Assembly (NCBI GenBank): GCA_021464525.1
Contig: JADRCO010000980.1
Location: 1 to 23,927 of the forward strand
Reading direction: 5' to 3'
From: Rhizophagus sp. LPA8_4_AMF
Lineage: Eukaryota > Glomeromycota > Glomeromycetes > Glomerales > Glomeraceae
Length of the DNA stretch: 23,927 bases
Positions 11,367-21,600 of this stretch are shown here, one piece after another. The notes beneath the pieces are model-generated. The model was not told the origin of the DNA, ran no database searches, and saw only the letters and a program-made list of their open reading frames with translations. How positions within the stretch are numbered: the first letter of the stretch is position 1; the number at the start of each line of letters is the position of its first letter. The translations under genes were made by a program, and so were the position numbers.

Positions 11367-11662
11367 GTCTTTGTAAGCTGTGATTACACCATGGAGAATC
11401 TTACCATACTACCCTATGATGGTTTGTCACGCCGTCACGTGATTACCTGTTTACTGAGGGACTTACTTACAAGCCTGATCTCTATTTGTCTCCGCATTAT
11501 ATGTCACTTGTACTACCACGTTTAAAGTACTATTTATATTGTGACAGGGTTGAATTTCTCACATATACCCTACCTTGGTATTTTTTCTTTTTTTTTTACT
11601 TTTGTCCACATACTGCACTTTGCACCAATAGCATTTCACAAAATATAGTATAAAACCTGAAA
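11367..11662. other. Spacer before the CRN relic; probable old promoter region
   Basis: No coding signal is seen between the MITE and the first ATG of the Crinkler-type relic at 11663. If that gene was once expressed its promoter should be here, but I recognise no specific element. Confidence 0.35.
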
Positions 11663-12695
11663 ATGTCTATCACATTACTCTGTCTCATTAAAGGAAATAT
11701 GACCACGAACACTTTCTCTGTTAAAATTAGTGGAGACGAGCCTATTAGTGAGCTCAAAAAAGTTATTAAAGCGGAGAAAGCACCAGAGTTTGACAATTTT
11801 CAGGCTCAAGCTATGGAAGGTGGAAATTAGTGATGATCACGAAGAATCTCTCACTCAAAGATAACGATGAGCTTTCAGCAATCAATGATATTGAAGACTA
11901 CTGGCCTACATCACCGCCTAAAAAACATATCCATGTCATTGTAGAGTTACCACATAAGTATCTGGTATAGTCTGTAAATTTTTGTCATTTTCCGCTCATA
12001 ATATTAACATGTTTTCATTTCTAGTTCTCAGCTTGGAAGAATCATGGTCCAACAAATTTACAATTATATGGGAGCAAATGAACTTATATACAGTATTCTC
12101 ACTACCTATGACAATCACTGGTTTATATGCCATGAGCATATGGAGCTTTGGATCTCAAAACTCTTCCATTACAATCGGAATATCCACCAGTACTCATATG
12201 CTTACCTAACTCAACAGGCGCCTAAGTCTCCTCATCCTCAAATACTAGTACTTGCTCATGGGGATAATAATTCACATAATCTTCTGTATCAGGACATTTC
12301 TGCCACCTGTTCTGTCAACATATTACTGAATGATTGCGATGCTTGGTTTAGATTTGTGTTGATAATTTTAGATCAAACTGTGAGAGTTTCCCTGCTTGCA
12401 TTTATACATCAAATAATATTAATATTAAGTCTCAGTGAAACTACAAGCAAACATAATAGTTAACATTGTAAATGTGAGTCAGGTAACTTAATACACTCTC
12501 ACTGTTCATTATTATATTCAAATGTTTAGGGTGAACCATATTACCATTATCAAAATAATAATTTATTTTTATTTAAGCAAAAGCTGAGGAATTTATGTCT
12601 AAAAGTCCTTCTATTTGTAATATATTGGCTATCTTTATGAATACTATATATATCTGTGTCTACCATCAACTCAACTCAATAAAAGAATCCAAAGA

Positions 12696-12728
12696 AAAGA
12701 ATTTCAGAAAAGAATTCTGAAATTCTTT
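12696..12728. repeat. Inverted repeat, 14-bp arms, 5-nt loop
   Basis: AAAGAATTTCAGAA at 12696-12709 pairs perfectly with TTCTGAAATTCTTT at 12715-12728. It sits inside the non-coding interior of the CRN relic, so a transcript role is unlikely. It may be the remains of a small palindromic element. Confidence 0.65.
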
Positions 12729-12872
12729 CTAGGAATTACAGTCCTTTTTATATTCTTACTACATACTGTATACTATTTGGTACTGCTTCTATCTGTTAAC
12801 ATGATTGATACTTTTTATAGCTTCATGTAAACCATTGTGTAGACTCTAACCTCTAACTATCTTACGCATAAC

Positions 12873-12910
12873 TATGACTCATTGTGACTCATTATGAATC
12901 ATTGTGGCTC
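12873..12910. repeat. Short tandem run of GACTCATTGT-like units
   Basis: Four imperfect units of about 10 bp (variants of TGACTCATTG) follow each other. It is probably replication slippage. The TGACTCA word is also a bZIP/AP-1-type site, but this is chance-level evidence. Confidence 0.5.
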
Positions 12911-13697
12911 AGCTGACTATCTACTATTTATAAATGTCTATAGTAATTGCTGTGGCATTACTCTACTACTGTTAATATAACTATAACAATAATTGTAATA
13001 TATAAAATAAAATAAAATATAATTTGATATAACTATAAATTGAATGTTTTACTATATATTCCATCATGCTATTTCGGACACTACATCGGTTACATTTGAA
13101 CCTGACTTTCAGCTCCTCACAGACTTCTAGCACCTTTGTGAATCAATAATCATTTTCTAGCACCTCTATAAAACAGCAAAATTATAGCTTTGCCGACTTT
13201 AAGTTTATGAGCATACTGGGTAAAGGACGAAGTGGTAAAACACTTCTATGCGAATTTTGTGGTGATATGATTGCTTTGAAGAGTGCAGACTTGTCAAACA
13301 CTCCACCATATGTACTAGAAGAAATGCAAAAAGAAGTTGAGATATATAAGGACCTTGCTGACATTCAAGGCAAGTATATTCCAAAGTTGGTCTGTTATGG
13401 ATATTATGATGGGGGTATGAGTTTCGTTATTGGTACAACCATTGTTGGTACTATTTTGAGCAAGCATAAAATAATGAAATGACAAAAAACAAGAACTCTA
13501 AAGGGATTAGAAGTGATTCATAAGCATGGCACCCTCCACAACGATATTTGGGAGGAAAACATCTTAATTAATGATAAAGGTGACATATACCTAATTGACT
13601 TTGGAATGGCAAGTTGGGAGGATACAAAAAAGAAAAGAAATCTTTTGAGGTGGAATGGCACAAATATTCCAACTTGTTAAATAGATATAATGCATAA

Positions 13698-13996
13698 GAA
13701 TATTTTACTGTGCAAATTTTCTTATTGTGATTTTTTGTAATCATCCTAATTTCTTATCATTAATAAGTATGTAAAGCCAATGTCAGCTTCACAGTATATG
13801 GAGGTATCAAGCAAGGGGAATGAAAAGGGTAAGGTTTATTGAGCAATCTCGCAAAAGGGTAGATTAGGCGGGTCATGAAATTTTTTGTGTATATGCTATC
13901 TTTATACCATGGTCTAGTCAAGCTTTTGCATTTATTTTACTTTTTATTATATTAATGCTATAAACATAATAAAAAAGATTCTTTACATTGATAATA
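13698..13996. other. Spacer between the CRN relic and the minus-strand relic; no gene seen
   Basis: AT-rich, with stops in all frames. It separates the convergent 3' ends of the CRN-kinase relic (plus) and the unknown minus-strand relic. No terminator or repeat stands out. Confidence 0.5.
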
Positions 13997-15595
13997 TTAT
14001 TTCAAACTACGTTTACCAATATTATTTATTACCAATAAAAAAATAAGACTTTTATGAAAAGAATGTAATAATAACTCATAATTATTACTCAAATTTAATA
14101 AAATAAGAGTTTCGATACTTTGTGATAGGACATTTTGATACCAAGAGATTAAATTTTTAATCATTTCCATTTCCTCGTAACTTAAAACAGAGATATCAAT
14201 TCCAAGTAAGTTTTTAATACATTCTTCACCAAGCAATTTAACAACTTATTCAGTTCCATCAGGGTAGATTAAACAAATAGATTCGAAATTTTCATCACAA
14301 AGAGCATAAATATTGTCTGATCTGGGGCCCCATTTTATTGTTTTGAATATCAACAACCACCCATTCTTCTGCAACTTCAAGAATAGGAGCATATGAACCG
14401 TTATTCTGAAACCTTTGTTGATGTTCTTTCAAATTAACTCTGTCTCACAATAGTTTAACTGAATAGCCTGCCTGCACTGATCATTTATATAAAAATCCAA
14501 ATAGCTCTTGATATAAATACTGCTCCAACATCCACTGAAGCATAAATTTCTTTAGGAAGAACCTGCATTCAGTTGATGCACAGAAAAACTCCATTAACAA
14601 TTAACTACACCTCTACCTTTGGTTTTTTGCAATACCTTTGAGTGCATCTTTGCGAATATTAAAGTGATAAAATCCTTGAATGATTTAGGTGGTGATATAG
14701 ACCGATTAACTGAAACCAAACGATCTTGAAGGTATAATGCCCAAAACAATGGCGCCAGAAAATTGAGAGTTGAAAGGCCAGAATCAGAAATGATATCAAC
14801 TAAAACATTCGTTTTGATAATTTGACTATTATGTAGAACTTTTTGGTTGTAAGTTTATGACCACTTTTTTTAAGGAGTACAGCATCAACAATTCTCTTTT
14901 CTACATCTGTCATGTTATAAATTCTCAGAGATGCATGAATTCCCTGAAAACAACCACATACAAAATTTCAGTAATGATTCGTTTAGGAATTATAACAAAA
15001 ATTTTACACTTACCTGAGAACCGTCTTACTACAAATTTACGTTCATTTTCTGTTGAGTACTATGTTAAAATTCCTTTTTGAAATAATTCATCTGCTTTTG
15101 GTATTAGATGCAGATGCATATCTGCCCTAACCGACTGAGATTTGAATAAACGGTTATTTAATTTTTCTGGAATTAGCAATCGTAATTATAGGCTTGATTT
15201 GTTTTAATTTTTTGAAGAATTTTGTTTGTTTGCTACATGATTGATCAGCCTCCTTTGTTTTCTCATTTTACCTGATAAGCTTTTGAGGTTCTTGAGAAGA
15301 TACTTCAATTTCCATAGGTCTGTATTGATCTGTAAATTATGTTATAATTTCCATTTTGATGTTAGCCATTTCTAGTTGCACTACAGCAGATTCCTACCTT
15401 TCATTTTTTCATCTGAATTGAACAATATTTGTAGGATGAAAGTGAATAGTTTCTGCTCCTAAGTGAAAAAGTGGTGTAAGGACAACATTTTGAAGTTTTT
15501 TTTTTATTAACATAGCATTATTCCGGAAGTTCTGTGGATAAACTTGTGACCTAAAACATTATGTAAGTCTTTCGCATTGGTCATAGTAAGTAAGT
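13997..15595 (-). pseudogene. Decayed multi-exon gene of unknown family, minus strand
   Basis: The minus strand gives long coding-like stretches interrupted by a few stops and shifts. From 5' to 3': TNAKDLHNVLGHKFI (~15580-15535), LGAETIHFHPTNIVQF (~15470-15420), SAVVQLEMANIKMEI (~15395-15355), QYRPMEIEVSSQEPQKLIR (~15330-15275), KADELFQKGI (~15105-15075), TDVEKRIVDAVLLKKSGHK (~14915-14855), LFWALYLQDRLVSVNRS (~14750-14700), EVAEEWVVVDIQNN (~14375-14335), then the open 3' part at 14236-13997. A canonical intron fits at 15013-14944 (GTAAGT...TTTTCAG, 70 bp). In-frame stops lie near 15415, 15400, 15345 and 15070, and frameshifts near 15525, 14940, 14830 and 14335. I do not recognise the family. 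It may be a member of an expanded Rhizophagus family or part of a DNA transposon. Confidence 0.55.
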
Positions 15596-15845
15596 TGGAA
15601 AATCTTCCAATTGAATTATATGATAATTATTTATAAAATTCATAGATTTTGAACCCTTTCATAGTGTTAAAGTCCAGACCGTATGTAAAAATTATGTTCT
15701 TTATTTTTGTAATAAGCAAATATTCATCATATTATTGCCAAAAATAGAATAATATTAATCATGATAGTTTAAACTCTATAACTCCAAAGAATGGGAAATG
15801 TCAGGAAAACCTGGCCGCCTAGGATCTCAAGGATAATTCAATTCT

Positions 15846-16138
15846 CCCGGCGTAACTATCGAAAAAGCTCGGGCACGTGATCTAATATAGGCTCAAAAAT
15901 TCTTGCGACAAGCACGAAGCAATATTGTTCAACGTGTGAAGAATGCTATTCATACCAAATTTGTGGATCTCGTAAAGTCTAAAACAGAGAATCATCAGGT
16001 TACACGTAAAGAAGAGCGAAAGTTTAAAGATGCTAAAATAATCCGTAATTGCTATAGAAAGTTAAATCAACCTATTGATTCTAATAATGATCCACAATAT
16101 ACTTGTTTAAATTCGTGTAATTTGATTGTTGGACCATG
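15846..16138 (+). pseudogene. Fragment of a basic protein, unknown family
   Basis: An open frame of 78 codons (15903-16138, no ATG at its start) continues upstream across one TAG at 15888-15890 into a readable part with VTIEKARARD. The product is Arg/Lys-rich, with QARSNIVQRVKNAIHTKF and TRKEERKFKDAKIIRN, and probably helical. The upstream extension in the same frame argues that this is a real coding remnant with a nonsense change, not a chance ORF. It is divergent to the minus-strand relic, whose 5' end lies about 250 bp away. Function unknown. Confidence 0.35.
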
Positions 16139-16164
16139 ATAGTTGAATACCAGTTATTTCATTC

Positions 16165-16275
16165 ATCGATCTAACCCTAAGCAACTCCAATATAACGTTA
16201 GCATCTTTCAGCTCAAACCAACCTTCCTAATCCTTACCTTAATCCTATGCTTACCTAATCCTAAGCAACCCTAAA
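16165..16275 (+). repeat. Degenerate CCTAA-rich tract (telomere-like words)
   Basis: Within about 110 bp there are repeated CTAACCCTAA, CTAATCC, TTAATCC and CAACCCTAAA words. CCCTAA is the common fungal telomere unit read on the C-rich strand. The units are not in regular phase and are mixed with CTTACC, so this is at most an old interstitial telomere-like remnant. It stands out against the AT-rich flanks. Confidence 0.4.
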
Positions 16276-17609
16276 ACGAAAGTGTTAACTCAAAGATTAG
16301 TATTATGGATACATTTTATAAAGATTTTTAACTTAAAAGTATAACAATTAATTTAAACTAAAACTAACAGAAATTAAGTTATTATTTTATTAAAATAAAA
16401 TGTAGTGTTGATTTAAATAATAAATTAATTTAAAATAATTTACAATGATATATATAACAAGTGTTAATAGTATGATCCTTCCATGTTAATAATATAGTTC
16501 ACCTTTTTTTTAAAATTTTTCAGCATTTTCAACTAATTTATTAATAGGATTAAATGATTTCTTTACTGCTTTATATTACTACCGACTAGTTTTGTTCTTC
16601 TAGAAGGGAAATGTTTTTCTGGTAGCATTAATTAGATTGTCAAATAACTTAGTTGATATTATTGCTTACTTGGTGATGTTGGAAATTTTCTACAGGTTTT
16701 CATATTTTCTGCAAGTTTTAAATTATACATTTTGATTCATAATAACATGTAAATTCAAATATAGCCATTGTAATAGGTATCTTTCAAAATAGAATTCCGT
16801 TATAAAGAAAACAAGCCAACTTTTCATTTTAAACAATTTTTGTATTCTTGGTAATGTAGACGCGAAAAGAAAGTTTAAATAACATATTTTATCCTCAACT
16901 GCGCCGCATTTAACAAATCACATGCTCAAAAATCACATGCCCAAGCTTTTACGTGGAAAATATATTAATTCAAAAAAGTTCATAATTGTGATTTACCAGT
17001 TACGGTATACACAAATGAAATTCAGGATGATATTAATAATTATAGGTGAAATATCTGATATAGCAACATAATATTTTTTTTTAAAAAAAAACCCAGGATA
17101 ATAATACCCGGATAACTATTATTTAAATAGATCAATATTACATTGATCTATCCCAATGTCGACATAAAAATTACATCGTGTCAATAATGTACGAATACTC
17201 ACGTATACCTAAAAATATTACAATGATTAAAAAACATTTTGTTAATCTAAAATTTGTAAGATTTTTGTTATACATATTTTATTTTAGTTGTTTTGAGATA
17301 TAGGATATAATTATAATTTTGTCTCAGATAAATAATCAATGTTTTATTTTGTCTTAACGTACAAACTAAACTAACTAGATAACTTTTGATTGGGAAAAAA
17401 ATTTTTACGTGGATTCACGTGACTTCAAAAATAACCATTTACCTATAACTAATCCATTCCTCATTTCCTTTCGACTCTCCATTTTTTTTCTTCACTACCT
17501 TGTCCGTTGGACTACTCTGTAATCTATTTTCACTCTCACTTATTAAAACCTTTCCTCGGTTCTCTTCCTTTAGCCTTTTGGTGAAGTTTTCGTTCAACGT
17601 AGTATATAT
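16276..17609. other. AT-rich spacer, no gene seen
   Basis: No domain-like translation on either strand. It contains a perfect 8-bp-arm hairpin at 17129-17149 and a pyrimidine-rich stretch on the plus strand (about 17455-17580), which lies at the 3' side of the minus-strand ORF at 17610-17822. Confidence 0.5.
17129..17149. repeat. Inverted repeat, 8-bp arms
   Basis: AGATCAAT and ATTGATCT are separated by five bases. It is isolated in AT-rich spacer; no transcript is seen that it could terminate. Confidence 0.5.
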
Positions 17610-17863
17610 TTATATAACTTCATACTTTTCTTCCATACGGATGATTTCTTCACCAATTAATTTATAATTTTCTCGCATCTTTTCTAACGCTCCTGGACTC
17701 GTATCTGACACGTTAACGCCTAACTCTTTACACACTTTATGTGCCGCAGCAACTCCTAACGCTTCCCATTCCATTTTATCATAAAAATTCATCAATTTTT
17801 TCGTCGAACTTTTAACTTTCACTTTCTGTAACTGAAAATTATATCCTGCGTAAGGAATTTTAT
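17610..17863 (-). CDS. Possible 3' exon of an unrecognised gene
   Basis: The minus strand is open from just after a TAA at ~17866 to the TAA at 17612-17610. The translation is well mixed and coding-like: KKLMNFYDKMEWEALGVAAA, CKELGVNVSDTSPGALEKM, then an acidic helical tail with EEIIRMEEKYEV. The first ATG lies well inside the frame. Several AG sites (ACGCAG, TTTCAG, TTACAG) occur at its upstream end, which suits a terminal exon entered by splicing. No convincing upstream exon was found before 18645, so it is either the last exon of a decayed gene or a gene fragment. Family not recognised. Confidence 0.35.
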
Positions 17864-17869
17864 TCTCTT

Positions 17870-18645
17870 CTCTTTATAGTAACATAATATGAATTTAATA
17901 ATATTAATTTAGCAGCAATAAGTTTGAAATATCAAGCTCCTTTTTTTATGCCTTTTATTGATAATAGCCAATGTATTATTTCCTATTATAAAAAATAAAA
18001 TAATTTTACTAAATATGGGTTTTTAGTAAAGGCATATACATGACCCTAAAAAATAATAAAGGTTGGTTAGTTATCTACCAACATACACTATATTCTCATC
18101 TAGTGTTGTGGCACTGTGTATCAAGTGATTACTTGAAGTCGTGTATTCGACGTAATTTTCATAGATATGATATACTGTATAACTTATTTGGTGGTATTTA
18201 TATGTAATTGCCGATCATTTGTGCAGATTATTAAACTACTTCAGGAATAAATAAAAAATTAAATGTTTCCAATTATGCAGATCGGCGTGATTATTGACGT
18301 TTCAAATTTATTAAAAGAATAAAATTTTATATTTTTTATAATAGTAATGTTACAAATAAAAAATTTCTTGAATAAACTAGTAAAAGAAAACTTAATAATT
18401 CTGAATGGCTTGGTCCAATGAGATAATAAATGTCTTTAAAATACGTACTATATTTATATAATTTCAGAAATGATACAGGATAAATGGAGAAATTTGGGCG
18501 TAAATTTGTTATTCCACACTTAAAATTCTGGTATCACGATCGGCAATCGTGAAATAAATAACAAAGTTACACTGAATATTGCATGATCATTCCAAGGATA
18601 TAAGCCTCTTTACATAATTTTTTTTTTTCTTCAAGCATTTTAAAA
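17870..18645. other. Upstream region of the second pseudokinase gene
   Basis: There is no gene in this AT-rich stretch. It should contain the promoter of the gene starting at 18646. A perfect 7-bp-arm hairpin (TCACGAT/ATCGTGA, 18534-18552) lies about 95 bp before the ATG, and a T-rich pyrimidine tract (18618-18632) sits just upstream of it. A weak tRNA-like stretch at ~18098-18160 is discussed under findings. Confidence 0.4.
18534..18552. promoter_or_regulatory. Short palindrome upstream of copy 2
   Basis: TCACGAT and ATCGTGA flank CGGCA. Its position about 95 bp before the start codon would suit a binding site for a dimeric regulator or a 5' UTR hairpin. The upstream region of the first paralogue has no matching palindrome that I can see, so conservation does not support it. 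Confidence 0.25.
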
Positions 18646-21600
18646 ATGTCTGAAAACCACTTGATTCAAATAAACGACCTGTCATTGTATAATATTGAAA
18701 AAGTTATTAAAGAGGAAGATTTAAATTATTATGATTATAAAAAATTTAGTCATATTGAACAAATTGGTATCGGAGGATTTGGAAAAGTTTATCGTGCAGA
18801 TTGGAAAAATGGTTTAGAAAAACGTTTAGCATTGAAATCTTTTTATTATCTTGACAATGATATTTTAAAAGAAATTATTCATGAAGTAAAGTAAAGACTA
18901 TAAATTACTATTTAATATTTACCTTTTATGTTTCTTATTCACATTTATATTTTTTCAATTTAAGATTAAACTTGAACGAGATCATAAAAATGTTATTCGT
19001 TGCTATGGGATTACAAAATTTCCATCAGGTACAAAATAAATTATTTTGTTATTTATGTTATTTTGACTTTTTTTATTAATGAAATAATTTCAGAGAATCC
19101 GGGGCCATCAGAAAATATTTTGCTTGTAATGGAATATGCCGATGGCGGTACACTTCAAGATTATTTGAAGAAAGAATTCAATAAGCTTACTTGGAATATT
19201 AAATACGATTTAGCATACCAGTTGGCTTGCGGTGTATCATTTTTACATGAAGAAGAAATTGTACATTGTGGTTTGGTAATTTATATAATATATAACTACT
19301 TATTTTTAATAATTTATAAGAATATATTTTAATTTGTTATTTATTATTAATAGCATTCTGGAAATGTATTAGTACATCAAAATAAAATTAAACTAGCTGA
19401 TTTTGGATTATCAAAAAAAATGGAAGCAGTATCTAAATCTCAATCAAAAAGTGTAATTCCTTATATTGATCCACAATCTATTATTAAACCACAATACCCT
19501 TTAAATGAAAAGAGTGATATTTATAGTATTGGTGTGCTTTTGTGGGAGATATCCAGTGGTCAAAAACCGTTTTCTAATGTACCATATGATTTTAGTTTGG
19601 CTGTGCAAATCTCGCAAGGTCTTAGAGAAAATATTGTTCCAGATACCCCTATTTATTATTCTAAGCTATATACCGGTAATTATAACTTTTTTTTAGAATA
19701 ACATATATACATTATTTTTCTAACCTTATATTTAATATTAACTAAATAATCTTTAGAATGTTGGGATAATGATCCAAGTAATCGACCAACTACAAAACAA
19801 GTAGTGGAAAAATTGAGAAAAATTATTAATGATACCAATCCAAACTCAACTGATAATAATTTCATGGATGACCAATCATCACTTGAACATGCCGAATTTA
19901 TTCAAAACTCAATAACGAATATAAACCCAGGAAATAGTTCTACAATAAAATCAGATTTTGATGAACTCAAGGATGGTTCTCAAAATAGGACTGTACCTAT
20001 ACGAGATGATATTGATATAACAGTTCAAATAAGTGATGATAATTCACAGCAATTAGTCCATTTAAATCTTAAGGATAAATTATCAAATATTCGGAAAAAA
20101 CTTGAACATCATAGTATGATTAAAATGGATGATGCATTATTATTTACTAAAAGAAACAACCAAAATTATGCATTCATATCAAGAGAGGAAGAAGAAAAGA
20201 TAATTTTGGCAGAAATTACGGGTACAGAAAATAAAATTTTATATTTAAGAGAAAATTCAGTGAGGTTAGACATAACAGTTAAGATTGTATCACTACCTAA
20301 CTTAAATGATTATTCTACATCAAATGTGAATTTTAATCTTAAAGATAAGTTATCAAGTATTCGTGAAAAACTCAAACAAAGTAATGTCAAAATGAATGAT
20401 ACATTATCATTTGCAAACAGTTCAATGGCTGAAATATCAAGAGAGGACGAAGAAAAGATTATTTTAAAAGAAATTATTGATATAAAAAATAATACCTTAT
20501 ATTTAATAATACCTGATTACCAATTTTTGATAAACAAACTAAAACTGGAGTATGGGCGTACTACTTTAGATAGAGCTAATAAGAAAGCGTTTAAAATAAA
20601 GGATTATGATATAACTGAAATTGCTGATGAACTCAAATGTACTAAAATTGATTTAAAGGAAGGGCAATTTATGGAAGAAGATATCTTTTTATTTAAAGAT
20701 ATCGATACAAATAAAAGAACTAGTAATTCAACTTGTACTGTCATTGAATATAGTAAAGTATCCTTAAAATTCAAAACAGAACCTGATCCAGAATTCGTTA
20801 AAGCTGTAGAAGATGCTATAAAATCTAAAGATCCTAGAAAATTAAAGAAAATTACTGAAGAATTTGGTAAATTCATTCCAAAAGAAGAAGTTATTCTGGG
20901 AGCAAGAGCTTATTTCGTTGATACAAATACAGATGATTCCAGTAAAAATTATACAAGATATACAAATTTTAAATTAATTGGAGGAAAGAAATTTATATCG
21001 AAAGATTTTAATGAAACAGAATGGCGTAAATCTTTGGAAGAATTTAGAAATTGGGATTGCATAAAAATCAAAAATCCAATTAGCATTTTTTATCTTTTAC
21101 CTGAAAATTTACGTGAAGAAATCTTACTATTAGTTGGAAAGAAAATTCTTTATTTAAGTACTGAAAGTTATGAATATAAATTATTTAAGCCTGGAAATCA
21201 TAAAATTTTAGAACTAAAAAACATATCAAAAGATATTTTAGAAACTCTTCAAGATAAAAATGCAGATTGTAGTATCTTTGCAACGGTTGTTGATAAAAAG
21301 AAAGTGAATAATGATATTTTTAACTGTCAGATCTTCTGGCCACCAAATCAAGAACCAAAACTTATAATTCATTGTATTCAAAAAAAATTTAAAGAACGTA
21401 AATGTAAATTGAAAATCATGTTAATGATTATCGGTTATGATTTAAATTTTAACTTTGATCGCCCAGATTTTAATATTCAAATTAAAGTTGAAAGACACAA
21501 TTATAGTGCATCAAAGCATCAAACTCAAAAGTATCCATTAGAATCCGATTCAACTCATTGTTTTGGAATTCCTTTATTAAGAAAATTGGATGACTCAAAT

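Larger units (their letters stand above)
12310..13160. other. Non-coding interior of the CRN relic
   Basis: Between the middle and kinase pieces I find no domain-like translation in any frame. The stretch holds a 14-bp-arm hairpin (12696-12728), a run of ATGACTCATTGTG-like repeats (12873-12910), and two copies of TTCTAGCACCT about 29 bp apart near 13125-13165. In intact relatives this part is a short poorly conserved linker, so it is either a large intron or an insertion that has lost its identity. Confidence 0.4.
11663..13697 (+). pseudogene. Broken Crinkler (CRN)-type effector gene with C-terminal kinase-like domain
   Basis: Three pieces follow the order known for Rhizophagus CRN-kinase proteins. 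The header starts at ATG 11663 (MSITLLCLIKGN..., then APEFDNF, LWKVE near 11812-11826, and HIHVIVELP near 11929-11955) but needs two frameshifts, at ~11802-11812 and ~11857. A middle piece at ~12029-12240 contains QQIYNYM and TTYDNHWF and shifts frame twice. The kinase piece starts after a TTTCTAG acceptor (~13161): GKGRSGKT loop from 13219, ALKSAD lysine, HND (13537-13545), DFG (13597-13605). It has a TGA at 13480-13482, where the family would be expected to have Arg, and a late frameshift before the old stop at 13695-13697. CRNs are host-targeted or nuclear effectors in other organisms. This copy is almost certainly dead. Confidence 0.75.

Noticed and set aside
11596-11796. Minus-strand ORF over the CRN header
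   Set aside because: The plus strand here encodes a recognisable CRN header; the minus frame is its shadow.
11982-12209. 75-codon plus-strand ORF overlapping the CRN middle region
   Set aside because: The overlapping frame starting at 12044 carries the recognisable family wording (QQIYNYM, TTYDNHWF); this one does not.
14857-15081. 74-codon plus-strand ORF
   Set aside because: It lies antisense to the minus-strand relic, which has coding-like frames and a canonical intron in the same place.
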